The notes: generated by a model from the sequence alone, not told the origin. 12,126 bases of DNA from UBA6901 sp964355495 (GCA_964355495.1 CAYHES010000070.1:1-12126), one strand, 5' to 3'; positions 1 through 7,200 are shown, counted from the first letter of the stretch. Numbers and translations: made by a program.

Positions 1-426
1 TCCTTCCGACAGGCCATAGCCGCGGTAGTCGTACAGGTAGACATCAACGCCCAGGTCCCGGAAGTATTGCAGCTCGCGCGCGATCTGGTCGGCGAGCGTG
101 GAGTTGCCCTGCGCCACCAGCAAATAGCCGCTGGCGGCGGGCGCACGCAGCCGGTAGCCGCCCAGTTGCCGGCCGTCGCGGGTGGTGAAGGCGATACGCT
201 CGATATCGGCAATGCCGGCCACGCGCCCGGCATCAACACTGCCCGCGCCATGCCGGAACGCCCAGAACGCCAGCGGTTCACGCAGCGCTCCGCACACGCT
301 GGCTTCGGGATCGGGCTCACCGGCCATGGCCCGGCCAGGACCATGACTGTTACAGGCCACGACCATCGCCAGCATCAAGGCCATCAGCGTGCGCCGGTCA
401 AACAGCGCGCATCCGGGACGCGGCAT
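1..426 (-). CDS. Lipoprotein, alpha/beta-hydrolase fold (partial, C-terminus off window)
   Basis: Reading the minus strand from an ATG at 426 gives 142 codons open to the window edge. Residues 1-25 (arginines, then a hydrophobic stretch ending LAMVVAC) look like a lipoprotein signal with C25 as the lipidated cysteine, so the product is probably a periplasmic or membrane-anchored lipoprotein. The mature part has a strand-rich stretch (ERIAFTTRDGRQLGGYRL, then YLLVAQGNST) and ends with DVYLYDYRGYGLSEG. This is the hallmark strand and turn of alpha/beta-hydrolases, just before where the nucleophile elbow should be, so the catalytic serine is outside the window and the substrate cannot be judged. 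The start overlaps the end of the upstream methyltransferase gene by 29 bases. M15 (384) and M18 are alternatives lying just after that gene's stop; none has a clear Shine-Dalgarno. The overlap suggests co-transcription with the methyltransferase. Confidence 0.75.
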   Translation of the reverse strand, partial: MPRPGCALFDRRTLMALMLAMVVACNSHGPGRAMAGEPDPEASVCGALREPLAFWAFRHGAGSVDAGRVAGIADIERIAFTTRDGRQLGGYRLRAPAASGYLLVAQGNSTLADQIARELQYFRDLGVDVYLYDYRGYGLSEG

Positions 427-1072
427 GTTTGCGGGTGACGGTGGCGGCGGGTGCCTTGTGGTTGTGCGCATGCAGGAGCGTCCAGTAGCCGAGAAGGTTC
501 ACGGGTATGCGCTCGGACACCGCCAGGCCCGTTTGCTGAAGAAAATCTTCCAGCGGAAAATCCGGGTGAAACCCCAGCAGCCGGGAGAGCGGTGCCAGCA
601 ACCGCTCCGTGCCGGCGACGAGCGGATTGGCATGTTGAAAGTGATTCACGATGTACAGCTCGCCGCCGGGCCGGCACACCCGGCGCATCTCCGCCACCAA
701 TTGCGCGGGCGATGGCACGACCGAGACGACATACATCGCCACCACCTTGTCGAAGCGGTCGTCGCGAAAGCGCATGTGCTCGGCATCCATGCGCAGCAGC
801 GCGGCCACGTGCTCCAGCCCGTCGCGCGCGCTACGCGCCCGTGCGTGCGCCAGCATTTCTTCGGAGATATCGATGCCCGTGACCTGCACACCGGCCGGAT
901 AGAGCAGCAACGACAGGCCGGTGCCGACGCCGACCTCCAGAATGCGCTCGCCCGGCCGGCAGTGCATCCGCTCGATGACCGCCTTGCGCCCGGGCTGGAA
1001 CAGGGCGCCAAAGTAGAAATCATAGCGTTTGGCGTAGCGCCGGTAGACTTTCTCGATGACAGGCAGTTCCAT
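398..1072 (-). CDS. pmtA: PmtA-like class I SAM-dependent methyltransferase (phosphatidylethanolamine N-methyltransferase family)
   Basis: The 224-aa product is a soluble or membrane-associated methyltransferase with the SAM-binding motif I LEVGVGTGLS (residues 45-54), the acidic end of strand 2 at GIDIS (66-70), MDAEHM (95-100) and the post-IV motif CRPGG (133-137). The N-terminal YRRYAKRYDFYFGALFQPGR, the string VVAMYVVSVVP and the C-terminal HPDFPLEDFL fit the bacterial PmtA family, which methylates phosphatidylethanolamine stepwise toward phosphatidylcholine. That reaction is family knowledge, and other lipid or quinone substrates are possible. The ATG at 1072 is preceded by AAGGAG about 11 bases upstream. 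The gene lies 130 bases downstream of the ribosome-associated protein gene and overlaps the lipoprotein gene that follows. The last 25 residues (rich in A, R, K, H) look like an unconserved tail. Fold certain, substrate moderately likely. Confidence 0.85.
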   Translation of the reverse strand: MELPVIEKVYRRYAKRYDFYFGALFQPGRKAVIERMHCRPGERILEVGVGTGLSLLLYPAGVQVTGIDISEEMLAHARARSARDGLEHVAALLRMDAEHMRFRDDRFDKVVAMYVVSVVPSPAQLVAEMRRVCRPGGELYIVNHFQHANPLVAGTERLLAPLSRLLGFHPDFPLEDFLQQTGLAVSERIPVNLLGYWTLLHAHNHKAPAATVTRKHAASRMRAV

Positions 1073-1202
1073 GCGCGTTCATTCTCCTTGCGGGTGAACC
1101 GGCCGGCGCCGCGGCGCGCGGCATGTCCTGTTTACGGCATGGTGAGTTTCAATCCGGATCCGCGCCCTGCTCCGGGCCGGTTCGCGCTGGCGCGGCCTAC
1201 AC

Positions 1203-1754
1203 TCACAGCGGCACATGGTGTTTGCCCAGGCTCACCATGCGCGCCTGCGGACCTTCGTTGCCCATCTCCTCGACGAACTCGACCTCGGTGCCGATCTCAA
1301 GACGGTCAAAACCGGGTTGCGCCACGCTGTTGCGATGGAAATAGATCTGGCGCTGGTCCGGTGTCTCGATGAAGCCGTAGCCCTGCACGGGGAACATCTG
1401 GATCACGCGCCCGACGTGCGGCACATCGTGCGTCTTCACGTCGCCGCGCTGGACCCGCACATGGTCTTCCAGCTGGCGCGCGGCCGCATTGAAGGCATCG
1501 CGGATCGCGACGTAGATATCCTCATTCTGTGCACGGTTCACCACCAGTTCGCCGCCGCCCGGTACCTTCATGTCGATGTGCACGCTGTAGAGCTTGCCCT
1601 GATGCTTGCGGTGCTGGGGCGATTCGACCGTCACCCGGCAGCTCATGACACGTTCGTGGAAGCGATCGAGCTTCTCGATCTTTTCGCGAATGCGGGTTTC
1701 CACCGCGTCGGAATGCGGGATATCCCGCAGGGTAATCTCAATCGGGATTTGCAT
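1203..1754 (-). CDS. HPF/RaiA-type ribosome-associated domain fused to a cold-shock domain
   Basis: The 183-aa protein has two parts. Residues 1-105 resemble the HPF/RaiA (sigma-54 modulation) fold: an N-terminal strand MQIPIEITLRDI, a helix with RIREKIEKLDRF, then strands carrying VTVESPQ and VHIDMKVPGG, and a second helix DIYVAIRDAFNAAARQLEDHV. Residues 113-177 are a cold-shock/OB domain with an RNP1-like QGYGFIE (124-130) and an RNP2-like IYFHRN (137-142). Family members bind the ribosome during slow growth or stress, and the second domain adds single-stranded nucleic-acid binding, so a role in ribosome protection is inferred. The start is fixed by GAAGGAG eight bases before the ATG. The gene follows fbaB by 38 bases on the same strand, so they are probably co-transcribed. 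Linking hibernation to glycolysis/gluconeogenesis would make sense for growth arrest or oxygen limitation. Domain calls are firm; the exact role is inferred. Confidence 0.9.
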   Translation of the reverse strand: MQIPIEITLRDIPHSDAVETRIREKIEKLDRFHERVMSCRVTVESPQHRKHQGKLYSVHIDMKVPGGGELVVNRAQNEDIYVAIRDAFNAAARQLEDHVRVQRGDVKTHDVPHVGRVIQMFPVQGYGFIETPDQRQIYFHRNSVAQPGFDRLEIGTEVEFVEEMGNEGPQARMVSLGKHHVPL

Positions 1755-1792
1755 GGTTCACTCCTTCTCTCGCCTGTACCGACCTGTTGCCG

Positions 1793-2845
1793 TCACGCGA
1801 CGGTCACGCCCTTTTCCAGATACACATCCTGAATGGCATTCAGCAGTGCCACGCCATCCTTCACCGGCTTCTGAAAGGCCTTGCGGCCGGAGATCAGCCC
1901 CATGCCACCGGCGCGCTTGTTGATCACGGCGGTGCGCACCGCCTGCGCCAGATCGTTCGCGCCCGAGGCACCGCCCGAGTTGATCATGCCCACCCGCCCG
2001 AGGTAACAGCTCGCCACCTGGTAGCGCGTGAGATCAATCGGGTGATCCGAGGTCAGCTCGCTGTAAACCTTCTTGTGGGTCTTGCCGAAATTGAGCGCGG
2101 TGTAACCGCCGTTGTTCTCGGCCTGCTTCTGTTTGACGATGTCGGCACCGAGTGTTGCGCCGAGATGATTCGCCTGGCCGGTGAGGTCGGCGGACAGGTG
2201 ATAATCCACGCCGTCCTTCTTGAAGGCGTCGTTGCGCAAATAGCACCACAGCACGCACGCCAAGCCGAGCTCGTGCGCCTCCTGGAAGGCGTCACGCACC
2301 TCTTCCAGCTGGCGCGACGACTCCTCGGAGCCGAAGTAGATGGTGGCGCCGACCGCGACCGCGCCCAGTTCCCAGGCCTGCTGCACGCTGGCGAACATCA
2401 CCTGATCATATTTGTTCGGATAGGTCAGCAGCTCGTTGTGATTGAGCTTGACGATGAACGGAATGCGGTGCGCGTATTGGTGGGAGACCGCCGCGAGTAC
2501 GCCATGGGTCGAGGCAACGGCATTGCAGCCACCCTCGATGGCGAGCTTGACGATGTTCCCGGGATCGAAGAAATCCGGATTCGGCGCAAACGACGCGCCG
2601 GCCGAGTGTTCCACGCCCTGATCGACCGGCAAGATGGAGAGATAGCCGCTGCCGGCGAGTCGCCCGTGCTGGAAAATCGCCGCCAGCGAGCGCTTCACCC
2701 GCGCACTCCGGTCGCTGTCGGCATGCACGCGTTCCAGGAAGTCCGGACCGGGCAGGTGCAAACGCTCCTTGGGGATAGTCCGGCACTCGTGCCGCAGCAG
2801 CGACTCGGCCTCGCTGCCGAGCAGGGAAACGATGTGTTCCAGCAT
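1793..2845 (-). CDS. fbaB: Class I fructose-bisphosphate aldolase (FbaB/DhnA family)
   Basis: The 350-aa product is a cytosolic Schiff-base aldolase that interconverts fructose 1,6-bisphosphate with glyceraldehyde 3-phosphate and dihydroxyacetone phosphate. Its length matches E. coli FbaB and the C-terminal half is strikingly similar: GADIVKQK (233-240, with K238 the likely Schiff-base lysine), NNGGYTALNFGKT, INSGGASG (288-295), and TAVINKRAGGMGLISGRKAF, which includes the phosphate-binding glycines. ILPVDQGVEHS (71-81) and VKLNHNELL (132-140) are further family motifs. The open frame continues 50 codons further upstream (to 2995), but that extension overlaps the preceding gene. The ATG at 2845 has GGGAGG six bases ahead and matches the family N-terminus MLEHIVSLLG. 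The start is one base past the stop of the 75-aa gene, indicating tight coupling. This type is metal-independent and in E. coli is used mainly in gluconeogenesis. Confidence 0.96.
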   Translation of the reverse strand: MLEHIVSLLGSEAESLLRHECRTIPKERLHLPGPDFLERVHADSDRSARVKRSLAAIFQHGRLAGSGYLSILPVDQGVEHSAGASFAPNPDFFDPGNIVKLAIEGGCNAVASTHGVLAAVSHQYAHRIPFIVKLNHNELLTYPNKYDQVMFASVQQAWELGAVAVGATIYFGSEESSRQLEEVRDAFQEAHELGLACVLWCYLRNDAFKKDGVDYHLSADLTGQANHLGATLGADIVKQKQAENNGGYTALNFGKTHKKVYSELTSDHPIDLTRYQVASCYLGRVGMINSGGASGANDLAQAVRTAVINKRAGGMGLISGRKAFQKPVKDGVALLNAIQDVYLEKGVTVA

Positions 2846-2846
2846 G

Positions 2847-3074
2847 CTAACCTCCCACGGCGCGGCGTTTGTCTTGGTACGTCGGGCTGACCCAGCAACG
2901 CGGCAGGGTTTCGCCCGACGGAAACACCAGGTCGTCCTTTCCGAACGCCGCTGGCGCCTGCAGTTCATCACCGGCGAGAAAGCGGCCGTTGACATCCTTC
3001 TGCAACGGATTGAACAATCTGTCGAGATTCAGGATTTCGACCAGATCGCCACTCGGCTTGTGCATGAGATACAT
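2847..3074 (-). CDS. Conserved 75-aa protein upstream of fbaB, function unknown
   Basis: The gene starts with an ATG preceded by AAGGAGG at ideal distance and ends one base before the fbaB start codon, so translation of the two is probably coupled. The small soluble product begins MYLMHKPSGDLVEILNLDRLF and contains a short hinge NPLQKDVNGRFLAGDELQ and a C-terminal FPSGETLPRCWVSPTYQDKR with one cysteine (C60). There is no signal peptide, membrane segment or recognised catalytic motif. It looks like a compact beta-rich protein; I recall similar small proteins being carried as hypothetical or loosely labelled entries, but cannot verify that. Strong ribosome site, correct spacing and normal codon use argue that it is real. 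A role in aldolase expression or in sensing sugar phosphates is only a guess from position. Confidence 0.82.
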   Translation of the reverse strand: MYLMHKPSGDLVEILNLDRLFNPLQKDVNGRFLAGDELQAPAAFGKDDLVFPSGETLPRCWVSPTYQDKRRAVGG

Positions 3075-3206
3075 GCGGCCTCCTTGAAATCACGATATGA
3101 CCGATCCCGCCGGTGCGCGTACTACCGTGTGCGCGCCGGCACCTTTCTGCCCCTGCTTCTGTCACACAGCTCAGGTCCAATGAAAGCAGCATGACACGCC
3201 GCGCCG

Positions 3207-3221
3207 GATCAGACTCTGATC
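3207..3221. repeat. Perfect palindrome GATCAGA-C-TCTGATC
   Basis: Seven-base arms surround a central C. The right arm overlaps the left half of the FNR-like box that follows. It may be a second operator or simply part of an extended site; no regulator can be named. Confidence 0.5.
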
Positions 3222-3229
3222 AAGATCAA
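3216..3229. promoter_or_regulatory. FNR/ANR-like binding site CTGATCAAGATCAA
   Basis: The site matches the FNR-family consensus TTGAT-N4-ATCAA at nine of ten defined positions. Its centre (3222.5) is about 41-43 bases before the transcription start predicted from TACATT at 3254-3259, which is the usual position of an FNR-activated class II promoter, so the DUF4912-GH57 operon is the better target. It also lies about 148 bases before the 75-aa gene and could affect that side. No fnr gene is in the window. A CRP-type regulator is less likely because the half-sites lack the TGTGA core. Confidence 0.55.
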
Positions 3230-3347
3230 ATCTCCGTGCTGCCCGGCATGCTTTACATTTGCCGACAGCGGTGGAAGGATGAATACGCGCTCCACATCAC
3301 GCCACACGGCTCGCACGCGACTGCCGGCAGGCAGCAGGAGATACATT

Positions 3348-4199
3348 ATGAAAACAGAAACCATCGAGGCACTCCGCACCCTGGCCAGGCAGCTTGGCCT
3401 GACCGGATACTCAAAATTGCGCAAGCATGAGTTGCTCAAGCTCATCGCCGGCCAACAACGCAAGGCCGGTGAGAAATCGGCAACAAAGTCGCGAAATGCC
3501 GCAGCGCGCGCCGTTACGAAGCAAACAAAGCCGCGCCGCGCGCCGGGTAAACCCGCCGGCACCACGACGGCCGGGCCATCTCCGGTTTCATCCGCGGCAC
3601 CCGCGCCGCAGACCGCCGCCGAGGCGGAGCAGCAGGTTGAATCCGCCAAGTACGCATTCGCGCTACCGGGCACGCCGGAACCGGCCTATGCCGCGGACCT
3701 TGGCGAGGACATCGATCGTTTGCCGGTGATGCGTGAGCCGTTGCTGTGCCTGCTGCCGCAGAAACCCGGCGTGCTGCACGGCTACTGGATACTGCCTGCC
3801 GCATCGCTCGACGCCAGGCAATCCGCCCGGCTGCGCCTCGCGACTTATAACGGCGACCGCCTGGCCATTCTCGAAGAGCACCCCGTGCCCACCGAGCGCG
3901 GCCACTGGTATTTCCATGTCGAGGAAGGCATCGAACTCGGCGCGGTCTATTTGCAGCTTGGCCGCTATCGGCCCGACGGCGAATTTGTCAGCATCCTCCA
4001 GCGCGGCGTCGCGCGCATCCCGAGCCTGTATGCCTCGACCCGCACCGATCGTCGCTGGTGGGTGAGCGACGCGCAATTCCGTGACATGTACCGGCGCGCC
4101 GGCGGTCTGGAGCGCGGCAGGCAGCTTGGCTGGGCCGGCTCCGCCAGCAGTCCCGGCGGTGCGCTCGCCTGGCCGGGCAACGTCAGCAGTCAGAGATAA
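3348..4199 (+). CDS. Rho_N/SAP-like plus DUF4912 protein
   Basis: The 283-aa product has three parts. Residues 5-36 (ALRTLARQLGLTGYSKLRKH, then ELLKLI) form a helix-extended-helix motif typical of the Rho N-terminal/SAP-like fold, which often binds nucleic acid. Residues 37-100 are a basic, Ala/Pro/Lys-rich linker of low complexity. Residues about 125-240 match DUF4912: YWILPAA, LRLATYNG, GHWYFHV, VYLQLGRYRPDGEFVSI and IPSLYAS suggest a beta-sandwich domain. DUF4912 has no proven function. Its place directly ahead of a glucan branching enzyme suggests glucan binding or regulation, but this is inference. The start at 3348 is chosen because AGGAG lies seven bases upstream; an in-frame ATG at 3279 has no ribosome site. 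No signal peptide, so cytosolic. The gene ends 112 bases before the GH57 gene, probably in one operon. Confidence 0.88.
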   Translation: MKTETIEALRTLARQLGLTGYSKLRKHELLKLIAGQQRKAGEKSATKSRNAAARAVTKQTKPRRAPGKPAGTTTAGPSPVSSAAPAPQTAAEAEQQVESAKYAFALPGTPEPAYAADLGEDIDRLPVMREPLLCLLPQKPGVLHGYWILPAASLDARQSARLRLATYNGDRLAILEEHPVPTERGHWYFHVEEGIELGAVYLQLGRYRPDGEFVSILQRGVARIPSLYASTRTDRRWWVSDAQFRDMYRRAGGLERGRQLGWAGSASSPGGALAWPGNVSSQR

Positions 4200-4257
4200 C
4201 AATAGGCTCGCACCAACTCCCCCAGAGTGAACAAAAGCGCGCGTAGCGCGCATCGGC

Positions 4258-4319
4258 TCGCCCCCTTCTCCCTCCGGGAGAAGGGATGGGGATGAGGGCA
4301 GAGGGCAAGGGGTGAGGGA
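4258..4319. repeat. Palindromic intergenic repeat (REP-like, CCCTTCTCCC...GGGAGAAGGG type)
   Basis: A perfect 10-bp stem (4263-4272 with 4276-4285) closes on a three-base loop TCC and is followed by purine-rich GATGAGGGCAGAGGGCAAGG then GGTGAGGG. This pattern is a familiar dispersed intergenic repeat in many proteobacterial genomes. It could act as an mRNA stabiliser or weak terminator between the DUF4912 and GH57 genes, but no T-run follows. Its right end supplies the GTG start and the purine-rich ribosome site of the GH57 gene. Confidence 0.6.
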
Positions 4320-5940
4320 ATCCAAAATTACACATCAACCGAGCTTGGAACCTAAAGGTTATTTCGCACTCGTGCTGCACGCGCACCTGCCGTTCGTGCG
4401 CCATCCGGAATACGAACGCTTCCTGGAAGAGGACTGGTTCTTCGAGGCGCTCACCGAAACCTACCTGCCGCTGCTCGACGTTTTCGAAGGGCTGGTGCGC
4501 GATGGCGTGCATTTCCGCACCACCCTGTCGCTCACGCCACCGCTGTTGTCGATGATGACCGACCCGCTGCTGCAACAGCGCTACCTGAACTATCTCGACG
4601 AACGGCTTGCGGCGCTGGCGGGCGAACGCCGGCGTACCGCGGGCGATGCCAATTTTCATCCGGTCGTGCTGTTCTACACCGAGCTGTACACGCACCTGCG
4701 ACAGCGCTTCGTCGAGCAGGACCGGATGGACGTGAGCCAGTCGTTCCGCCGCCTGATGGAGTCCGGCCATCTCGAAATCATCACCTGCGGCGCGACGCAC
4801 GGATACTTTCCGCTGCTCGCCGTGAACGAAGAAAGCATTTACGCGCAGCTCTCCATGGCGATGCGCACCCACGAACGCATCCTCGGGCGCAAGCCGCGCG
4901 GCATCTGGTTGCCGGAGTGCGGCTACAAGCCGGGCGTGGACCGCATCCTGCACGAGTTCGGCATCGAGTTCTTTATTCTCGATTCGCACGGCCTGCTCAA
5001 TGCCGAGCCGCGTCCGCGCTATGGCGTACACCGCCCGGTCCGCACGCCCGGCGGGCCGGCGGCGTTCGGACGCGACTACGAATCGAGCAAGCAGGTGTGG
5101 GCGGCGGAGGAGGGTTATCCGGGCGATTTCCTGTACCGCGAGTTCTACCGCGACGCCGGCTTTGACGTGCACCAGCCGCACATTGAAAAGCTGCGGCATG
5201 CCGGCATCTCGACCTTCACCGGCCTCAAGTATCACCGCATCACCGGCAAGACCGCCTGGAAGGAACCGTACCATCCCGGCTGGGCGCGCGAGCGCGCCGC
5301 CGAACACGCCGGGCACTTCCTGTTCAACCGTCAACAGCAGGTGCAGTGGCTCACCTCGTTCCTCGACCGCCCGCCGGTGATCCTCGCACCGTATGACGCC
5401 GAGCTGTTCGGTCACTGGTGGTTCGAAGGCCCGCAGTGGATCGATTTTCTGCTGCGCAAAATGGCCTATGACCAGCACGATGTGCAGGCCATCACCCCGG
5501 CCGAGTACATCGACCGCTTCGGCGATCTGCAACCGGCCACCCCGCCCGAGTGCAGCTGGGGCGCGGGCGGCTTTCACGAAGTCTGGCTGAACGGCAGCAA
5601 TGACTGGATCTACCCGTACCTGCATGCCGCGGCCGAGCGCATGAGCGCCCTGGTGCAGCGCTTTCCGGATGCGCGAGACACGCAGCGCTGGGCGCTGGAT
5701 CAGGCGGCACGCGAACTGCTGCTCGCGCAGTCGAGCGACTGGGCGTTCATCATGAAAACCGGAACCAGCGTGGAGTATGCGGTGCGCCGTTTCAAGACGC
5801 ACATCCACCGTTTCGACCGCCTGGCCGGCATGATCGAGTCGGGGAGCTGTGACGAGAATTATCTGCGCGAGGTCGCCGCGCGCGACAGCCTGTTTCCGGA
5901 CATGGACTACCGGATGTTCCAGACACGACCGGTGGTGTAG
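4312..5940 (+). CDS. Glycoside hydrolase family 57 alpha-glucan branching enzyme (with DUF1957-type C-terminal region)
   Basis: The 542-aa cytosolic enzyme is expected to cut alpha-1,4-glucan and re-attach the piece as an alpha-1,6 branch (EC 2.4.1.18), shaping glycogen. The GH57 motifs are all present: GYFALVLHAHLPFVRHPE (17-34), CGATHGYFPLL (159-169), GIWLPECGY with the likely nucleophile E202, and APYDAELFGHWWFEGP with the likely acid/base D362. The helical C-terminal region has CSWGAGGFHEVW and NGSNDWIYPYLHAAAERM, characteristic of the branching subgroup rather than GH57 amylases. The start is GTG at 4312 with GAGGG upstream. TTG at 4345 is an alternative that gives a more family-like N-terminus (EPKGYFAL) but lacks a ribosome site. 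It follows the DUF4912 gene and converges with glucokinase. A long frame on the opposite strand is a shadow of this gene. Confidence 0.93.
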   Translation: MRESKITHQPSLEPKGYFALVLHAHLPFVRHPEYERFLEEDWFFEALTETYLPLLDVFEGLVRDGVHFRTTLSLTPPLLSMMTDPLLQQRYLNYLDERLAALAGERRRTAGDANFHPVVLFYTELYTHLRQRFVEQDRMDVSQSFRRLMESGHLEIITCGATHGYFPLLAVNEESIYAQLSMAMRTHERILGRKPRGIWLPECGYKPGVDRILHEFGIEFFILDSHGLLNAEPRPRYGVHRPVRTPGGPAAFGRDYESSKQVWAAEEGYPGDFLYREFYRDAGFDVHQPHIEKLRHAGISTFTGLKYHRITGKTAWKEPYHPGWARERAAEHAGHFLFNRQQQVQWLTSFLDRPPVILAPYDAELFGHWWFEGPQWIDFLLRKMAYDQHDVQAITPAEYIDRFGDLQPATPPECSWGAGGFHEVWLNGSNDWIYPYLHAAAERMSALVQRFPDARDTQRWALDQAARELLLAQSSDWAFIMKTGTSVEYAVRRFKTHIHRFDRLAGMIESGSCDENYLREVAARDSLFPDMDYRMFQTRPVV

Positions 5941-5965
5941 CGCGTCGCCGCGCGCCCCTGAATAC

Positions 5966-5988
5966 CCGGCCGCTTGCGCTCAGGCCGG
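5966..5988. terminator. Possible bidirectional terminator hairpin
   Basis: CCGGCC and GGCCGG form a six-base GC stem with an 11-base loop at the convergent junction of the GH57 and glucokinase genes, overlapping the last codons of glucokinase. There is no real T-run on either side, so it is a weak candidate. The 39-base gap between the genes holds nothing else. Confidence 0.3.
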
Positions 5989-6990
5989 TTCGGCGCCCGG
6001 CATCCGGCTGGCGACGAGCATTGCGCCATGCAGACCGGCCTCGCTATTCAGGATCACCCGCACCGGAATACCGCTCATATAGCTCGTCATGGCGCCCTTG
6101 TTGCGAAAGGCGTTCAGGAAATTTTTACCGAGGGCGGAAACGATCTTCGGCGCAATGCCGCCGGCGATGTCGATGCCGCCGGTGGCACCGGCGGTCAGCG
6201 CCAGATTGCCGGCCTGGGCGCCGTAGATGCGCACGAACAGATCCAGGGCCTGTTGCGCGAGCGCATCGCCCTGGTGCAGAGCCGCTTGGGTAATGGCCGC
6301 CGCCGGATCCCCGGCCTGCATGGCCTGCGCCACGGTTGCCGATTCGGCGGTGGCGCCACGCGCGCGCAGGAATGCATACAGACGCGCCAGCCCCGGGCCG
6401 GAAAGGATCAACTCATACGAGGCATGACCGCACTGGCGCTGCAAATAACGCGACAGCTCAAGCTGCAGTTCATCCACCGGACCGAAATCCGCGTGCCCAC
6501 CCTCGGTCGGGATCACCGCGTACCGATCGCCCTGCCAGACAAGAATCGCCTGCCCCAGACCGGTGCCGGCGCCGATCAGCGCACGCGGTCCGCGCGGCGC
6601 GGGGTCGCCCTGTTGCAGCACCACAAAATCGGCAGCCGCCAGCATCGGCAGCCCGTAACCGATCGCCTCGAAGTCATTGATCAAACGGATACGCGCAAAG
6701 CCGAAGGTCTGGGCGAGCGCGCCAGTCTCGATTTCCCACGGCAGGTTCGTGACCTTGGCCGACTGTCCCGCCGCTGTAGCGTGCACCGGGCCGGCAATGG
6801 CCAGACACACGCCATCGAAGCCGGGCGCGGATTCCTGCTGCAGAAACTCATCCAGGATCGCCGCCAGACCGGTGTACCTGGCATTGGCGAACTGCTGCGT
6901 GCGCCGTGGGCGGCAGGCACTCTCTGTGCATTCAGCCGTACACAGACGTGTTGAAGTGCCTCCGATGTCTCCCGCGAGGACGCGCATCAT
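5980..6990 (-). CDS. glk: Glucokinase (Glk family)
   Basis: The 336-aa cytosolic protein phosphorylates glucose with ATP to glucose 6-phosphate. Motifs in order: the phosphate loop GDIGGTSTRL (7-16), AIAGPV (64-69), TNLPWEI (81-87), LINDFEAIGYGL (103-114) with the catalytic base D106, the adenosine-loop region IGAGTGLGQAIL (139-150), and the glucose-binding PTEGGHADFGP (161-171) with E163 and H166. This is the bacterial Glk family; the ROK cysteine-rich zinc motif is absent. Length fits the family. Two ATG codons occur in a row (6990 and 6987), with only a weak GGA ribosome site ahead. It converges with the GH57 gene and probably recycles glucose released from storage glucan. Confidence 0.94.
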   Translation of the reverse strand: MMRVLAGDIGGTSTRLCTAECTESACRPRRTQQFANARYTGLAAILDEFLQQESAPGFDGVCLAIAGPVHATAAGQSAKVTNLPWEIETGALAQTFGFARIRLINDFEAIGYGLPMLAAADFVVLQQGDPAPRGPRALIGAGTGLGQAILVWQGDRYAVIPTEGGHADFGPVDELQLELSRYLQRQCGHASYELILSGPGLARLYAFLRARGATAESATVAQAMQAGDPAAAITQAALHQGDALAQQALDLFVRIYGAQAGNLALTAGATGGIDIAGGIAPKIVSALGKNFLNAFRNKGAMTSYMSGIPVRVILNSEAGLHGAMLVASRMPGAEPA

Positions 6991-7200
6991 TCAGTGATTC
7001 CGTGGCCTTAAAGAGTTCTGGCAGGATGCTGACAATCTCACGCGAACAGTTTTAGATCGCAGAGATAAAAGACTCCTCTCTACGAGCCGGCCGGCAACTA
7101 TGGCCTTTATAGCGTGCGGCTGAGCGGTGCGGGCCACGGACACAATCGAAAACAGTGCGCCGTATCACCGCGTTCGCCACCAGCGAGTTAGCCTGCCCAG
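6991..7200. other. 210-bp intergenic region upstream of glk
   Basis: The region lies between the DUF4395-like gene and glk, both on the minus strand. A -10-like TATAAA on the minus strand (7106-7111) could serve glk, but the -35 position (GCCCGC) is poor, so the promoter call is weak. No gene, FNR box or strong terminator is seen. Confidence 0.4.

Larger units (their letters stand above)
3075..3347. promoter_or_regulatory. Divergent intergenic control region
   Basis: This 273-bp gap separates the minus-strand fbaB cluster from the plus-strand DUF4912-GH57 pair, so it must carry the start signals for both. It contains an FNR-like box (3216-3229) overlapping a perfect 15-bp palindrome, and a plausible -10 element TACATT at 3254-3259 for the rightward direction. 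The leftward -10 is not clear. No convincing small gene is seen inside it. Confidence 0.6.

Noticed and set aside
1160..1195. CCGCGCC/GGCGCGG inverted repeat after the HPF-CSD gene
   Set aside because: 22-base loop and no T-run; expected by chance in such GC-rich DNA.
67..1372. Plus-strand frames opposite the hydrolase and methyltransferase
   Set aside because: Shadows; the minus-strand genes have motifs and ribosome sites.
1787..2890. 367-codon plus-strand frame
   Set aside because: Antisense shadow of fbaB, which is unmistakable.
2846..2995. 50-codon upstream extension of fbaB
   Set aside because: Overlaps the 75-aa gene; the ATG at 2845 has GGGAGG and the family N-terminus.
4183..5808. 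541-codon open frame on the minus strand
   Set aside because: Lies antisense to the GH57 gene, which has all catalytic motifs; the translation is low-complexity Arg/Ala/His-rich with no domain, typical of high-GC shadow frames.
5974..6954. 326-codon plus-strand frame
   Set aside because: Antisense shadow of glucokinase.
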